DNA of 14,969 nucleotides, taken from contig JAGGYO010000060.1 in NCBI GenBank assembly GCA_021162505.1, forward strand, positions 1-14,969. The letters are read 5' to 3'. The notes under the pieces were generated by a model that made no database searches, had not been told where the DNA came from, and saw nothing but the letters and a program-made list of their open reading frames with translations. The position numbers and the translations under genes were made by a program. Source of the DNA: a bacterium. Its GTDB lineage: Bacteria > AUK180. Positions 1-5,930 of this stretch are shown here, in pieces. Position 1 is the first letter of the stretch; every line of letters begins with the position of its first letter.

Positions 1-75
1 CTGGAAATTGTTTTTCTCTCTTTGCTTTTTTCGTTTTCGCAGAAAATATTATACACTGTCAATTATAATAAATCC

Positions 76-104
76 TTGCAAATTATTAAAAAAAATATTA
101 GAAT
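76..104 (+). promoter_or_regulatory. Predicted sigma70-type promoter before the repeat-protein gene
   Basis: TTGCAA at 76-81 and TAGAAT at 99-104 are separated by 17 bases, the optimal spacing for a housekeeping sigma factor. The predicted transcription start is near 111, so the ATG at 112 would lie at the very 5' end of the transcript, and no Shine-Dalgarno sequence is seen before it. A second TATAAT at 64-69 has no convincing -35 box. Bases 1-75 are T-rich on the upper strand and hold no gene I can support; ATTATA at 48-53 could be a -10 box for a leftward gene outside the window, but it lacks a properly spaced -35. Confidence 0.45.
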
Positions 105-111
105 ATAGCAA

Positions 112-1857
112 ATGAGAATTAGAAAGGGAATAAGAATCCTTAACAGATCAAGGTATCTTTGGAGTTTATTTGTTTTAATATTATTTTTACAGACGAGTGT
201 TCTTGGTGAAGGTCTTTTTTCGGATACATTTATTAAGTCAGTAGAGAATTCATATAAGGAATTTGATTTCAATAAACCCTTTGATTTCAATAAGGATTGG
301 GCTAAGGATCAAAAAAGAGTATTCCAACCTACTTTAGATTTTTTAAATTATCCGGATAAAAATTTTCAAGCAATGAATAAAAATATTGACGAACTTTTAA
401 ACTATAATTTTTCACATTACTTAAAGAAAGAAAAATATCACCTGCATATTAAAAAATATACAAAGAATAAAAAATTGAATGAATTGATAGCGAGTATACT
501 TTTTTTAAAGGAACATTTCCTTGAGATGAAAAAACATTTTTCAAAGGATGAAATAAAAAAAATACAGGTTCCCTATAATCTAGATACAAGTGAATTGGAC
601 AGTTATTATTCAAAAGAAGATCCCTTAAAATACATCAGTGTTTATGAAAAAATTATACGCTTGATAAAAAAGATAAATTGGGAGAGAGTTGGTGATTACG
701 ACATTAAAAATGTGCTGTATTCTTCGAAAAATTTTGACAGTTATTTAAAGGAAAAAACTTTGTACACCGAAAAGATATTGAAAAATTATCCGATTATAAT
801 AGATAATAGCAATTATGATATTAATATTTCAAGCACATTTTTTAATTCTTCTCTTTATGTAAAGGTAGGAAAATGTGATAATATTACGGGCGATCCTGCT
901 GCATCTGTCTATGGATTCTCAGGATTCGTAAATTATAATGATTCAGACAATTTTTATAAAGGACATAATGGGATGTCTTCAATATTAGGATATTCATATT
1001 TTTTTGATAAAGGTGGTAATGATATCTATAATTATAAAGAATTTTGTGAGGCATCTGCAAGTTATGCTGTCTCTATTTTCAATGATAAAACGGGCAATGA
1101 CAGATATTTTGCATATAGATATTCTCAGGCATTTGCATCTACCATGGGAATTGCAATATTAAATGATGAGCAAGGGAATGATATTTATTTTGCAGGGGAT
1201 AAGTATTTGCATGAACCCCTTTATAAGGACCAATATCAATCGTTATCTCAGGGTTTCGCTATTGGCGACAGATATGGTAATTTCGGTGGAGGTGTTGCCA
1301 TACTTTATGATAAAGAAGGTAATGATATTTATAATGGTGATGTTTATGCACAGGGCGCGGGTTATTGGTATTCAATGGGGATTTTGATAGACGATAAAGG
1401 AAATGATAATTATAATGCTCATATATACGGACAAGGCGCCGGTATTCATCTTGCTGTGGGAATTCTTCTTGATAAGAGCGGTAGAGATACATTTTCACTT
1501 CTTGACGGAGTGGGTTTAGGCGGTGGTCATGACCTGTCCATTGGAATATGTATCAATGAAGGTATTAATGATGATGCATATCAGGGTTCAGGTATTACAA
1601 TGGGTGCAGGACATGCAAATGGTGTTGGTATATTTTATGACGAAGGCGGAAGTGATTCCTATTCGGGAAATAAAGATAATATTGCAGGTGATGCCACATC
1701 GGATAGAGAAACGGCGAGTTTTGGCCTTTTCATTGATAATGCTGGAAAAGATAGATACCCTAGAAAATACATGAAGAACGGATCAATTTGGCATCATGGG
1801 TTTATTGGTATAGGTATAGATAAATCTAAAAATACTGGGGAGAAAAATGAAAAGTAA
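112..1857 (+). CDS. Secreted protein with about nine 27-residue GNDxY repeats
   Basis: I do not recognise a named function. The N-terminus is a Sec signal peptide: basic residues to about 16, a hydrophobic core at 17-30, likely cleavage near residue 32. Residues 33-240 are charged and mostly helical, with an 18-base in-gene duplication (262-275 and 280-293) giving FDFNK twice. From about residue 288 to 570 the protein is a repeat array: each unit has a hydrophobic strand, an Asp-x-x-Gly turn, then GNDxY or a variant, and the middle units also carry QGAG. The GNDxY cores lie at 302, 328, 355, 403, 430, 457, about 485, 513 and 545, a 27-residue period apart from one roughly 21-residue insert after 355. 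This suggests a parallel beta-solenoid. GND recalls RTX calcium repeats, but RTX has a 9-residue period. The start is the only plausible one; it lacks a ribosome binding site and sits directly after a promoter-like site. The 3' end overlaps the next gene by 11 bases. Confidence 0.85.
   Translation: MRIRKGIRILNRSRYLWSLFVLILFLQTSVLGEGLFSDTFIKSVENSYKEFDFNKPFDFNKDWAKDQKRVFQPTLDFLNYPDKNFQAMNKNIDELLNYNFSHYLKKEKYHLHIKKYTKNKKLNELIASILFLKEHFLEMKKHFSKDEIKKIQVPYNLDTSELDSYYSKEDPLKYISVYEKIIRLIKKINWERVGDYDIKNVLYSSKNFDSYLKEKTLYTEKILKNYPIIIDNSNYDINISSTFFNSSLYVKVGKCDNITGDPAASVYGFSGFVNYNDSDNFYKGHNGMSSILGYSYFFDKGGNDIYNYKEFCEASASYAVSIFNDKTGNDRYFAYRYSQAFASTMGIAILNDEQGNDIYFAGDKYLHEPLYKDQYQSLSQGFAIGDRYGNFGGGVAILYDKEGNDIYNGDVYAQGAGYWYSMGILIDDKGNDNYNAHIYGQGAGIHLAVGILLDKSGRDTFSLLDGVGLGGGHDLSIGICINEGINDDAYQGSGITMGAGHANGVGIFYDEGGSDSYSGNKDNIAGDATSDRETASFGLFIDNAGKDRYPRKYMKNGSIWHHGFIGIGIDKSKNTGEKNEK
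973..1821 (+). repeat. Coding repeat array, about nine units of 27 codons
   Basis: This part of the repeat-protein gene encodes the GNDxY units. The best-conserved run is residues 394-516, where GVAILYDKEGNDIY, MGILIDDKGNDNY and VGILLDKSGRDTF follow one another at 27 residues. Units near both ends are more divergent (GKDRY in the last, NDDAY in the seventh). The DNA is less alike than the protein, so the array is old rather than a fresh slippage product. Confidence 0.8.
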
Positions 1858-2491
1858 ATTTCTATGTAAAGTATGTAAAACACCGTCCCTCATTATTTTT
1901 CTTTTTTTAGCAAATGTTGTTTTTGCAAATGAAAACATTCCTGAACTTTTCAAGACCGCGTCTCTATGGCAGGTGGGAGAGAATAAAGACATTGTTCAAA
2001 ATGCAAGGGATAAATTGGTAAAGATCAATAGGCCTGTTTTACAGTGGATATATGAAAATAAATTGAATGAAAATGCAGGATCTTTGGAATTGCGTGCCAT
2101 TGTTTATATATTTAAAAATGCAGGATCTTCAACTGATTTTATTGTTAAAAAATTTAAGGTCGAAAAATCAAATAAAAATTTGAAATGGCTTCTTTATTTA
2201 GCCGGCATCATAAAAGATGAAAAACTGATCTCTTATATTGAAAAAGCGCATGAAAAGCATGAACTTTTATTAAGTGCGGTATTTGCATATTCCAAATTTG
2301 AAAAAATATTGAATATCAAGGTGTTTAAAAAAGCATATAAAAAAGCAAATATTCAGCAGAAGATAAAACTAATAAATGTTATAGGAAATTTAAAATATAA
2401 AGCATTATATCCATTTTTGAAAAAGATAAAAGGCACAACAAAAAATCCGCTTATTTATTTCGCAATAGTTAAGACGCAAAAGAAGTTTTGA
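1847..2491 (+). CDS. Secreted alpha-helical (HEAT-like) protein, partner of the repeat protein
   Basis: A 214-residue protein with a Sec signal peptide (basic start, hydrophobic 13-26, likely cleavage after VVFA at about 27) and no lipobox, so probably a soluble periplasmic or secreted protein. The mature part is a series of amphipathic helices about 30-35 residues apart, with phrases such as 'LWQVGENKDIVQNARDKLV' and 'LYLAGIIKDEKLISYIEKA' that look like degenerate HEAT repeats. The start ATG has a GGGGAG ribosome binding site just upstream and lies inside the end of the preceding gene (11-base overlap), so the two are translationally coupled and probably work together. The C-terminus is very basic. 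Function is unknown. HEAT-like folds usually mediate protein binding, so a scaffold or partner role is inferred, not shown. Neither the downstream repeats nor the hairpins form a clear rho-independent terminator. Confidence 0.8.
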   Translation: MKSKFLCKVCKTPSLIIFLFLANVVFANENIPELFKTASLWQVGENKDIVQNARDKLVKINRPVLQWIYENKLNENAGSLELRAIVYIFKNAGSSTDFIVKKFKVEKSNKNLKWLLYLAGIIKDEKLISYIEKAHEKHELLLSAVFAYSKFEKILNIKVFKKAYKKANIQQKIKLINVIGNLKYKALYPFLKKIKGTTKNPLIYFAIVKTQKKF

Positions 2492-2498
2492 GTAAAAA

Positions 2499-2580
2499 CA
2501 GTATTCAGTACTAAGTATTTAGTTTCTCCACATTGAAAAACAGTATGCAGTATTCAGTACTAAGTATTTAGTTTCTCCAC
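2499..2580 (+). repeat. 33-bp perfect direct repeat, two copies
   Basis: The same 33 bases occur at 2499-2531 and 2548-2580, starting CAGTATTCAGTACTAAG and ending TTTCTCCAC, with start points 49 bases apart. The copies are separated by a 16-base stretch that itself contains a partial copy (ACAGTATGCAG). The units are built from short words such as AGTATT, AGTACT and AAGTATT, which gives them a degenerate internal repeat character. They lie just after the stop codon of the helical protein. Confidence 0.9.
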
Positions 2581-2587
2581 TTAGTAC
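2557..2587 (+). repeat. Perfect 9-bp inverted repeat (hairpin potential)
   Basis: GTACTAAGT at 2557-2565 is the exact reverse complement of ACTTAGTAC at 2579-2587, leaving a 13-base loop. The right arm occurs again at 2593-2601. The structure overlaps the second copy of the 33-bp repeat. No T-run follows, so it is not a classic terminator. It could slow transcription between the two operons or simply be part of a mobile intergenic repeat. Confidence 0.65.
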
Positions 2588-2624
2588 CAATGACTTAGTA
2601 CCATTCTTTTGAACCATTGAACCA
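2579..2624 (+). repeat. Short tandem repeats of 14 and 8 bases
   Basis: ACTTAGTACCA occurs at 2579-2589 and 2593-2603 with a 14-base period. TTGAACCA occurs twice back to back at 2609-2616 and 2617-2624. Together with the 33-bp repeat they make the left half of this gap a mosaic of short repeated words, of a kind I associate with intergenic repeat clusters in some uncultured bacteria (from memory, not checked). Confidence 0.75.
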
Positions 2625-2662
2625 AGAATTTATTAACCCTCTTTGGTAATGTCCCTAATACT

Positions 2663-2705
2663 GGGGGGAGCCCCCTAAGCACAGGTACTTCACGAGTAAT
2701 CCCTG
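2663..2705 (+). other. G/C-rich island with two adjacent hairpins
   Basis: In an A/T-rich gap, G6-A-G-C5 at 2663-2675 can fold as a 5-bp G/C stem with a three-base loop. Immediately after it, CAGGTACT at 2682-2689 can pair with AGTA (2695-2698) and CCTG (2702-2705) around the loop TCACG, with a three-base bulge ATC. The island lies upstream of the 2736-2764 promoter, so it is not part of that transcript's leader. I match it to no known riboswitch or RNA family. It could be the end of the upstream transcript, a small RNA, or a fragment of a dispersed repeat. Confidence 0.4.
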
Positions 2706-2716
2706 CCCTCATTTTC

Positions 2717-2764
2717 AATAAAAATAAAAAAAATCTTGAAAAAAACTCAAATTTTATTTATAAT
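2717..2764 (+). promoter_or_regulatory. Strong predicted sigma70-type promoter of the long operon
   Basis: TTGAAA at 2736-2741 and a perfect TATAAT at 2759-2764 are 17 bases apart, and bases 2717-2735 are A-tracts resembling an UP element. The predicted +1 is 2771, which is the A of an ATG. The site decides the start of the next gene: the ATG at 2765 would lie upstream of the transcript start, so the gene should start at 2771 on a leaderless message. This is the only convincing promoter I find before the run of ten same-direction genes. Confidence 0.7.
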
Positions 2765-2770
2765 ATGTAT

Positions 2771-3505
2771 ATGAAAAAGATTATCCTCATTATAATGGGT
2801 ATATTTATGTTCTCTGATATTGTTTCGATATACGGAAATAATATTGTTTCAAGAATAAATTACGATAAAGAATTAAAAGTAAAATTGAGTGATATAAATA
2901 TTGTTAAAAAAAGGATTGCAGAAAATGATCTCCATTTTACTCAATCTCCGGGTAATAATTCCATTTCATTTATAAGTGGTGGAAAAATTAATTTGATATT
3001 TGACTATAATTATATTAAAACCATGTTCACAGAATTCAATCTCATAAATAAGAATTTTATTTTATATTACGACAAGAATCAGATTGCAATTGAGAAAGAA
3101 ATTATCAAGAATTTGACACTATTGAATATTAAGGTAAGATCCAAACAAATAGATGATCCCATTGCATTAATAAGGACATTGAAAGATGATTCTCAAAAGA
3201 TGGATGGTTTTTTATTCTTACAGAATTCAAATTTTTTAACAAATCAAGCACAGCAGATGCTGGCATCGCTACTATTACATTTAAAGAAAATATTCATTTC
3301 CTTCGGATTTAGTTCTCAATTTCCCAGCATAATCACATTTGTCCCTAAAACGGAAAAACTTGTGAGTGTTATTGCATCATATTTTACTGATAATAAGAGA
3401 TCAAATATAGTAATGAATGAATTAAAATTTAATCTTAAATATGCAGCTTTTATAGGGTTTCAATTTAAAAGCGATATTTTAAAAAAGGTTAAACAGGTAA
3501 TATAG
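2771..3505 (+). CDS. Secreted periplasmic-binding-like protein (possible ABC_sub_bind family)
   Basis: A 244-residue protein counted from ATG 2771, with a Sec signal peptide (MKK, hydrophobic to about 14, likely cleavage near IYG-N at 22-23). The mature part shows the alternating strand/helix pattern of a periplasmic binding fold. 'NFILYYDKNQIAIEKEIIKN', a middle segment ending 'KMDGFLFLQNSNF', and 'LLHLKKIFISFGFS' resemble the two lobes of the ABC_sub_bind family (PF04392), but the match is from memory and weak. An in-frame ATG at 2765 lies directly against the -10 box and is rejected as start. No ABC permease or ATPase gene is nearby, so it may serve a distant transporter or be a stand-alone sensor or envelope protein. 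The stop codon TAG shares bases with the next gene's AGGAGG. Family assignment is tentative; the gene itself is well supported. Confidence 0.75.
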   Translation: MKKIILIIMGIFMFSDIVSIYGNNIVSRINYDKELKVKLSDINIVKKRIAENDLHFTQSPGNNSISFISGGKINLIFDYNYIKTMFTEFNLINKNFILYYDKNQIAIEKEIIKNLTLLNIKVRSKQIDDPIALIRTLKDDSQKMDGFLFLQNSNFLTNQAQQMLASLLLHLKKIFISFGFSSQFPSIITFVPKTEKLVSVIASYFTDNKRSNIVMNELKFNLKYAAFIGFQFKSDILKKVKQVI

Positions 3506-3509
3506 GAGG
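3504..3509 (+). promoter_or_regulatory. Shine-Dalgarno AGGAGG overlapping a stop codon
   Basis: AGGAGG lies 5 bases before ATG 3515 and its first two bases are the end of the TAG that closes the previous gene. Ribosomes terminating there sit on the next gene's binding site, which favours coupled translation. The same arrangement recurs at 4446-4451 (AGGAGA before ATG 4457). Confidence 0.85.
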
Positions 3510-3514
3510 GTTTT

Positions 3515-4447
3515 ATGCCTGATAAGAACATCCTGGACATTTTTAAAAGGGCAAATAAAGAGCGTTTTGCAGTTGGTGCGTTCAATGTGAACAATATGGA
3601 GATTATTCAAGGTATTGTAGATGCTGCAACAGAATTGGAAGCTCCGTTGATACTGCAAGTTTCAGCAGGTGCGAGAAAATATGCTCGTCAAGAATATCTT
3701 ATTAAGCTTGTTGAAGCTGCAAGAATGACTACGGATATTCCCATTGTTCTGCATTTAGACCATGGTGATACCTTTGAACTTTGTAAATCAGTTATTGACG
3801 GCGGATTTAACTCTGTTATGATCGATGGTTCAAAATATTCCCTTGAAGAGAATATTGCATTAACAAAAAAGGTGGTTGAATACGCACACGATCATGGAAT
3901 TCCTGTGGAAGCGGAATTAGGTAAACTTGCCGGTGTGGAAGATGATGTAAATGTTGCTGAAAAGGATGCGGTGTATACCGATCCGCAAGAGGCAAAGGAA
4001 TTTGTTGAGAGAACGGGTTGTGATTTCTTGGCAGTTGCCATCGGGACCAGTCATGGTGCCTATAAGTTCAAAACAGAGCCAAAACTCAATTTTGAAAGAT
4101 TGAAAGAAATACAGGAGATATTACCTGAGGATTACCCGCTTGTTCTTCATGGTGCTTCTACCGTTATCCCTGAATTCGTTGATCTTTGTAATGAATATGG
4201 CGGAGAATTGAAAGGAACCCGCGGAGTCCCGGAAGAGATGATCAAACACGCTGCCGGAATGAATGTTGTCAAGGTAAATATTGATACGGACCTTCGTCTT
4301 GCAATGACCGGCAATATTAGAAAAGCATTTCACGATAATCCCGGAAATTTTGATCCGAGAAAATATCTTGGTCCTGCCAGAGAGGCAATAAAACAAATGG
4401 TAATGAGAAAAATAAAAATTCTTGGCTGTGATGGAAAAGCATTTTAG
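3515..4447 (+). CDS. fba: Class II fructose-1,6-bisphosphate aldolase
   Basis: Cleaves fructose 1,6-bisphosphate to dihydroxyacetone phosphate and glyceraldehyde 3-phosphate, reversibly, in cytoplasmic glycolysis/gluconeogenesis. The 310-residue (beta/alpha)8 protein is full length for the class IIB group found in various bacteria and amitochondriate protists. Visible signatures: 'HLDHGD' at 80-85 with the catalytic Asp82 and zinc ligand His83, 'EAELG' at 132-136, zinc-ligand histidines in 'GTSHGAYK' (His180) and 'VLHGAS' (His212), and the phosphate/substrate loop 'KVNIDTDLR' at 253-261. The insert around 230-250 (GELKGTRGVPEEMIKHAAG) is typical of this subgroup. Start ATG has an ideal AGGAGG 5 bases upstream. 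Gap to the gene before is 9 bases and to the gene after also 9. A tagatose- or other ketose-bisphosphate specificity is possible but less likely given the length and loops. Its place at the head of an envelope/DNA operon is odd. Confidence 0.96.
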   Translation: MPDKNILDIFKRANKERFAVGAFNVNNMEIIQGIVDAATELEAPLILQVSAGARKYARQEYLIKLVEAARMTTDIPIVLHLDHGDTFELCKSVIDGGFNSVMIDGSKYSLEENIALTKKVVEYAHDHGIPVEAELGKLAGVEDDVNVAEKDAVYTDPQEAKEFVERTGCDFLAVAIGTSHGAYKFKTEPKLNFERLKEIQEILPEDYPLVLHGASTVIPEFVDLCNEYGGELKGTRGVPEEMIKHAAGMNVVKVNIDTDLRLAMTGNIRKAFHDNPGNFDPRKYLGPAREAIKQMVMRKIKILGCDGKAF

Positions 4448-4456
4448 GAGAGTAAT

Positions 4457-5551
4457 ATGAAAAAAGTATTTGTGATCTTTTTTGTTCTTTTGAGTTTTGG
4501 TATGGTCCTGCAATTACAGGCAGATACATTAGATGTGAAAAACAAGGTCTATATTATCAAAGAAGGTGATTGTCTTTGGAATATTGCACAAACATTTTAC
4601 AATAATCCATTTTTATGGACAAATATTTGGGAGAGAAACCCCTATATAAAGAACCCGGATCTGATCTTTCCAAATGATGAATTAGTATTACCCAATATTA
4701 GTGAAACAACGGAAGCAGTAGAAAATGAGATGGTGAAAAAGGGTACACCAACAGAGGTTAAGGAAGAACCAAAAGCAAAGGTTACCGAAGAAGCCCCCGT
4801 GGAAGAAGTAATATCAGAAGAAACGGAGACACCAAAATCAATTGTAAAAGATATGGATATTCCCATTAATTATGATGAGTTCGTATTAAGAGCAGGCGGC
4901 ATCGTTAACGGTGACGAAATTACTGAAGCGGGTTATATTTCCGGCTTTGAGAATAGCTATAATGCACTTCATGCAGAAAATGAGATCGCATATTTAAAAC
5001 TTTATTCTCAAGAAGTTGCCGCAGGGGATAATTTCATTATTTACACTATTGTAGGTAAGGTAAAAAATCCTGAAACGAAATCCATTCAAGGTGAAAAACT
5101 GAAAATCAAGGGACTTTTGACCATTGTAGAGATGGGTGAAAACAGTATTAAAGGAAATATTAAAAAAGCATATGACAATATTGGAAAAGGAGACCTGTTA
5201 ATGGCTTATAATGAGGATGACTGGCTTTATAATCCCGAAGGCGGAGTTCCCATCAATAAAGAAGGCATTATTGTTGCTTATAATGCCGATGGAAAAATGA
5301 TCGGTAATGTACAGGATATTGTTTATATTGATCTTGGAAAGGAAGACGGTATAAAACAAGGACAAAAGTTCTATCTCATCAGAAGTTCCAAGAAATACAA
5401 AGACCCCGTTTCAGGTCAAGCTTATACCGATGATGATAAAGTCGGTATTATTAAGATCATAAAGGTTTTCGATTATAGTGCCTCCGCGATTATTATGAAG
5501 TTAAGCGAAGAACTCGGCGTTGGAACCCCTGTAAAATACATGGGAGAATAA
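4457..5551 (+). CDS. Exported LysM-domain protein
   Basis: A 364-residue envelope protein. Signal peptide at 1-22 (MKKVF, hydrophobic core, cleavage near LQA-D). One LysM module at about 31-79: 'YIIKEGDCLWNIAQTFYNNP', then 'WTNIWERNP' and 'IFPNDELVLPN', the standard peptidoglycan/GlcNAc-binding fold. Residues 82-128 are a Glu/Pro/Thr/Val-rich flexible linker. The C-terminal 140-361 is a beta-rich domain with 'DIVYIDLGKEDGIKQGQKF' at 287-305 and a terminal 'GVGTPVKY', resembling the C-terminal domain of FlgT-like envelope proteins. Likely a periplasmic protein that tethers to peptidoglycan. I recall LysM proteins of this shape just upstream of dprA-topA in deltaproteobacteria, which fits the order here. 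Ribosome binding site AGGAGA overlaps the aldolase stop codon. The next gene starts one base after its stop. Confidence 0.9.
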   Translation: MKKVFVIFFVLLSFGMVLQLQADTLDVKNKVYIIKEGDCLWNIAQTFYNNPFLWTNIWERNPYIKNPDLIFPNDELVLPNISETTEAVENEMVKKGTPTEVKEEPKAKVTEEAPVEEVISEETETPKSIVKDMDIPINYDEFVLRAGGIVNGDEITEAGYISGFENSYNALHAENEIAYLKLYSQEVAAGDNFIIYTIVGKVKNPETKSIQGEKLKIKGLLTIVEMGENSIKGNIKKAYDNIGKGDLLMAYNEDDWLYNPEGGVPINKEGIIVAYNADGKMIGNVQDIVYIDLGKEDGIKQGQKFYLIRSSKKYKDPVSGQAYTDDDKVGIIKIIKVFDYSASAIIMKLSEELGVGTPVKYMGE

Positions 5552-5552
5552 G

Positions 5553-5930
5553 ATGAGAAAAGGTGCTTCGTTCATTGCTGTTATTTTAATCGGCTTATTG
5601 ATAATAGGAGCCATACTTTTTCTAATTCCTTTTTACCAGCAGTTCAATGATGGGACATTGATAAAACGAGCATTATCAATGACCAAGGATGTAGTGCATG
5701 TTACACCCGGTATAGATGATTCGGATATTAGTTCGGAATTCTTTTCTGATCTTCATATGGATAAGATATCGGTAAAGGTATTCGTTGAAGATTTTGAGGT
5801 TATTAGACATGAGGGAAATTCTTTTACTTTAAGATGCAGATATGTAAAGAAAAATATAAAAGTTCCACTTCTTGGTATTAAATTAAAAGATGTAGATAAG
5901 TATATTGAAACGAAAAAATTCGGTCTATGA
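5553..5930 (+). CDS. Small membrane-anchored protein (DUF4845-like?)
   Basis: A 125-residue protein with a single hydrophobic segment at about 6-27 (ASFIAVILIGLLIIGAILF) after MRKG, followed by a soluble domain of about 95 residues with predicted alternating helix and strands ('KISVKVFVEDFEVIRHEG', 'FTLRCRYVKKNIKVPLLG'). Size, a short basic start, one helix and a small domain outside recall DUF4845 and pseudopilin-like proteins, but there is no prepilin peptidase motif with Glu at +5, so I do not call it a pilin. Start ATG has GGGAG 6 bases before it and follows the LysM stop by one base. The 3' end overlaps the dprA start by 26 bases. Function unknown. Its fixed place between the LysM protein and dprA suggests envelope work coupled to the former. 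Confidence 0.8.
   Translation: MRKGASFIAVILIGLLIIGAILFLIPFYQQFNDGTLIKRALSMTKDVVHVTPGIDDSDISSEFFSDLHMDKISVKVFVEDFEVIRHEGNSFTLRCRYVKKNIKVPLLGIKLKDVDKYIETKKFGL

Noticed and set aside
48..62. Leftward promoter (TTGACA and TATAAT on the minus strand)
   Set aside because: The two boxes are only 3 bases apart, so they cannot form one promoter; no leftward gene is visible.
63..290. Minus-strand 75-codon open frame at the left edge
   Set aside because: Overlaps the promoter-like site and the signal peptide region of a well-supported gene, with no ribosome binding site; its hydrophobic end mirrors A/T-rich upstream DNA.
1259..1498. Minus-strand 79-codon open frame inside the repeat gene
   Set aside because: It is a shadow of the regular codon pattern of the repeats (His/Tyr-rich, no ribosome site, no homology seen).
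973..1821. RTX toxin-type calcium repeats
   Set aside because: GND occurs but at a 27-residue period with QGAG motifs; the nonapeptide GGxGxDxUx series is absent.
2499..2580. CRISPR array
   Set aside because: Only two repeat copies with a 16-base spacer that itself resembles the repeat, and no cas genes nearby.
2663..2675. Rho-independent terminator
   Set aside because: The G/C stem is only 5 bp with a 3-base loop, is not followed by a T-run, and lies about 170 bases after the stop codon.
2765..2770. ATG at 2765 as start of the binding-like protein gene
   Set aside because: It directly follows the perfect TATAAT and lies upstream of the predicted transcript start; ATG 2771 gives a better signal peptide start (MKK).
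4121..4513. Minus-strand 130-codon open frame across the aldolase end
   Set aside because: Antisense to conserved aldolase sequence and low-complexity in composition; no start signals.
5905..5930. Frameshift joining the small membrane protein to DprA
   Set aside because: Both proteins are complete in their own frames and an overlap of 26 bases with a TTG start explains the junction.
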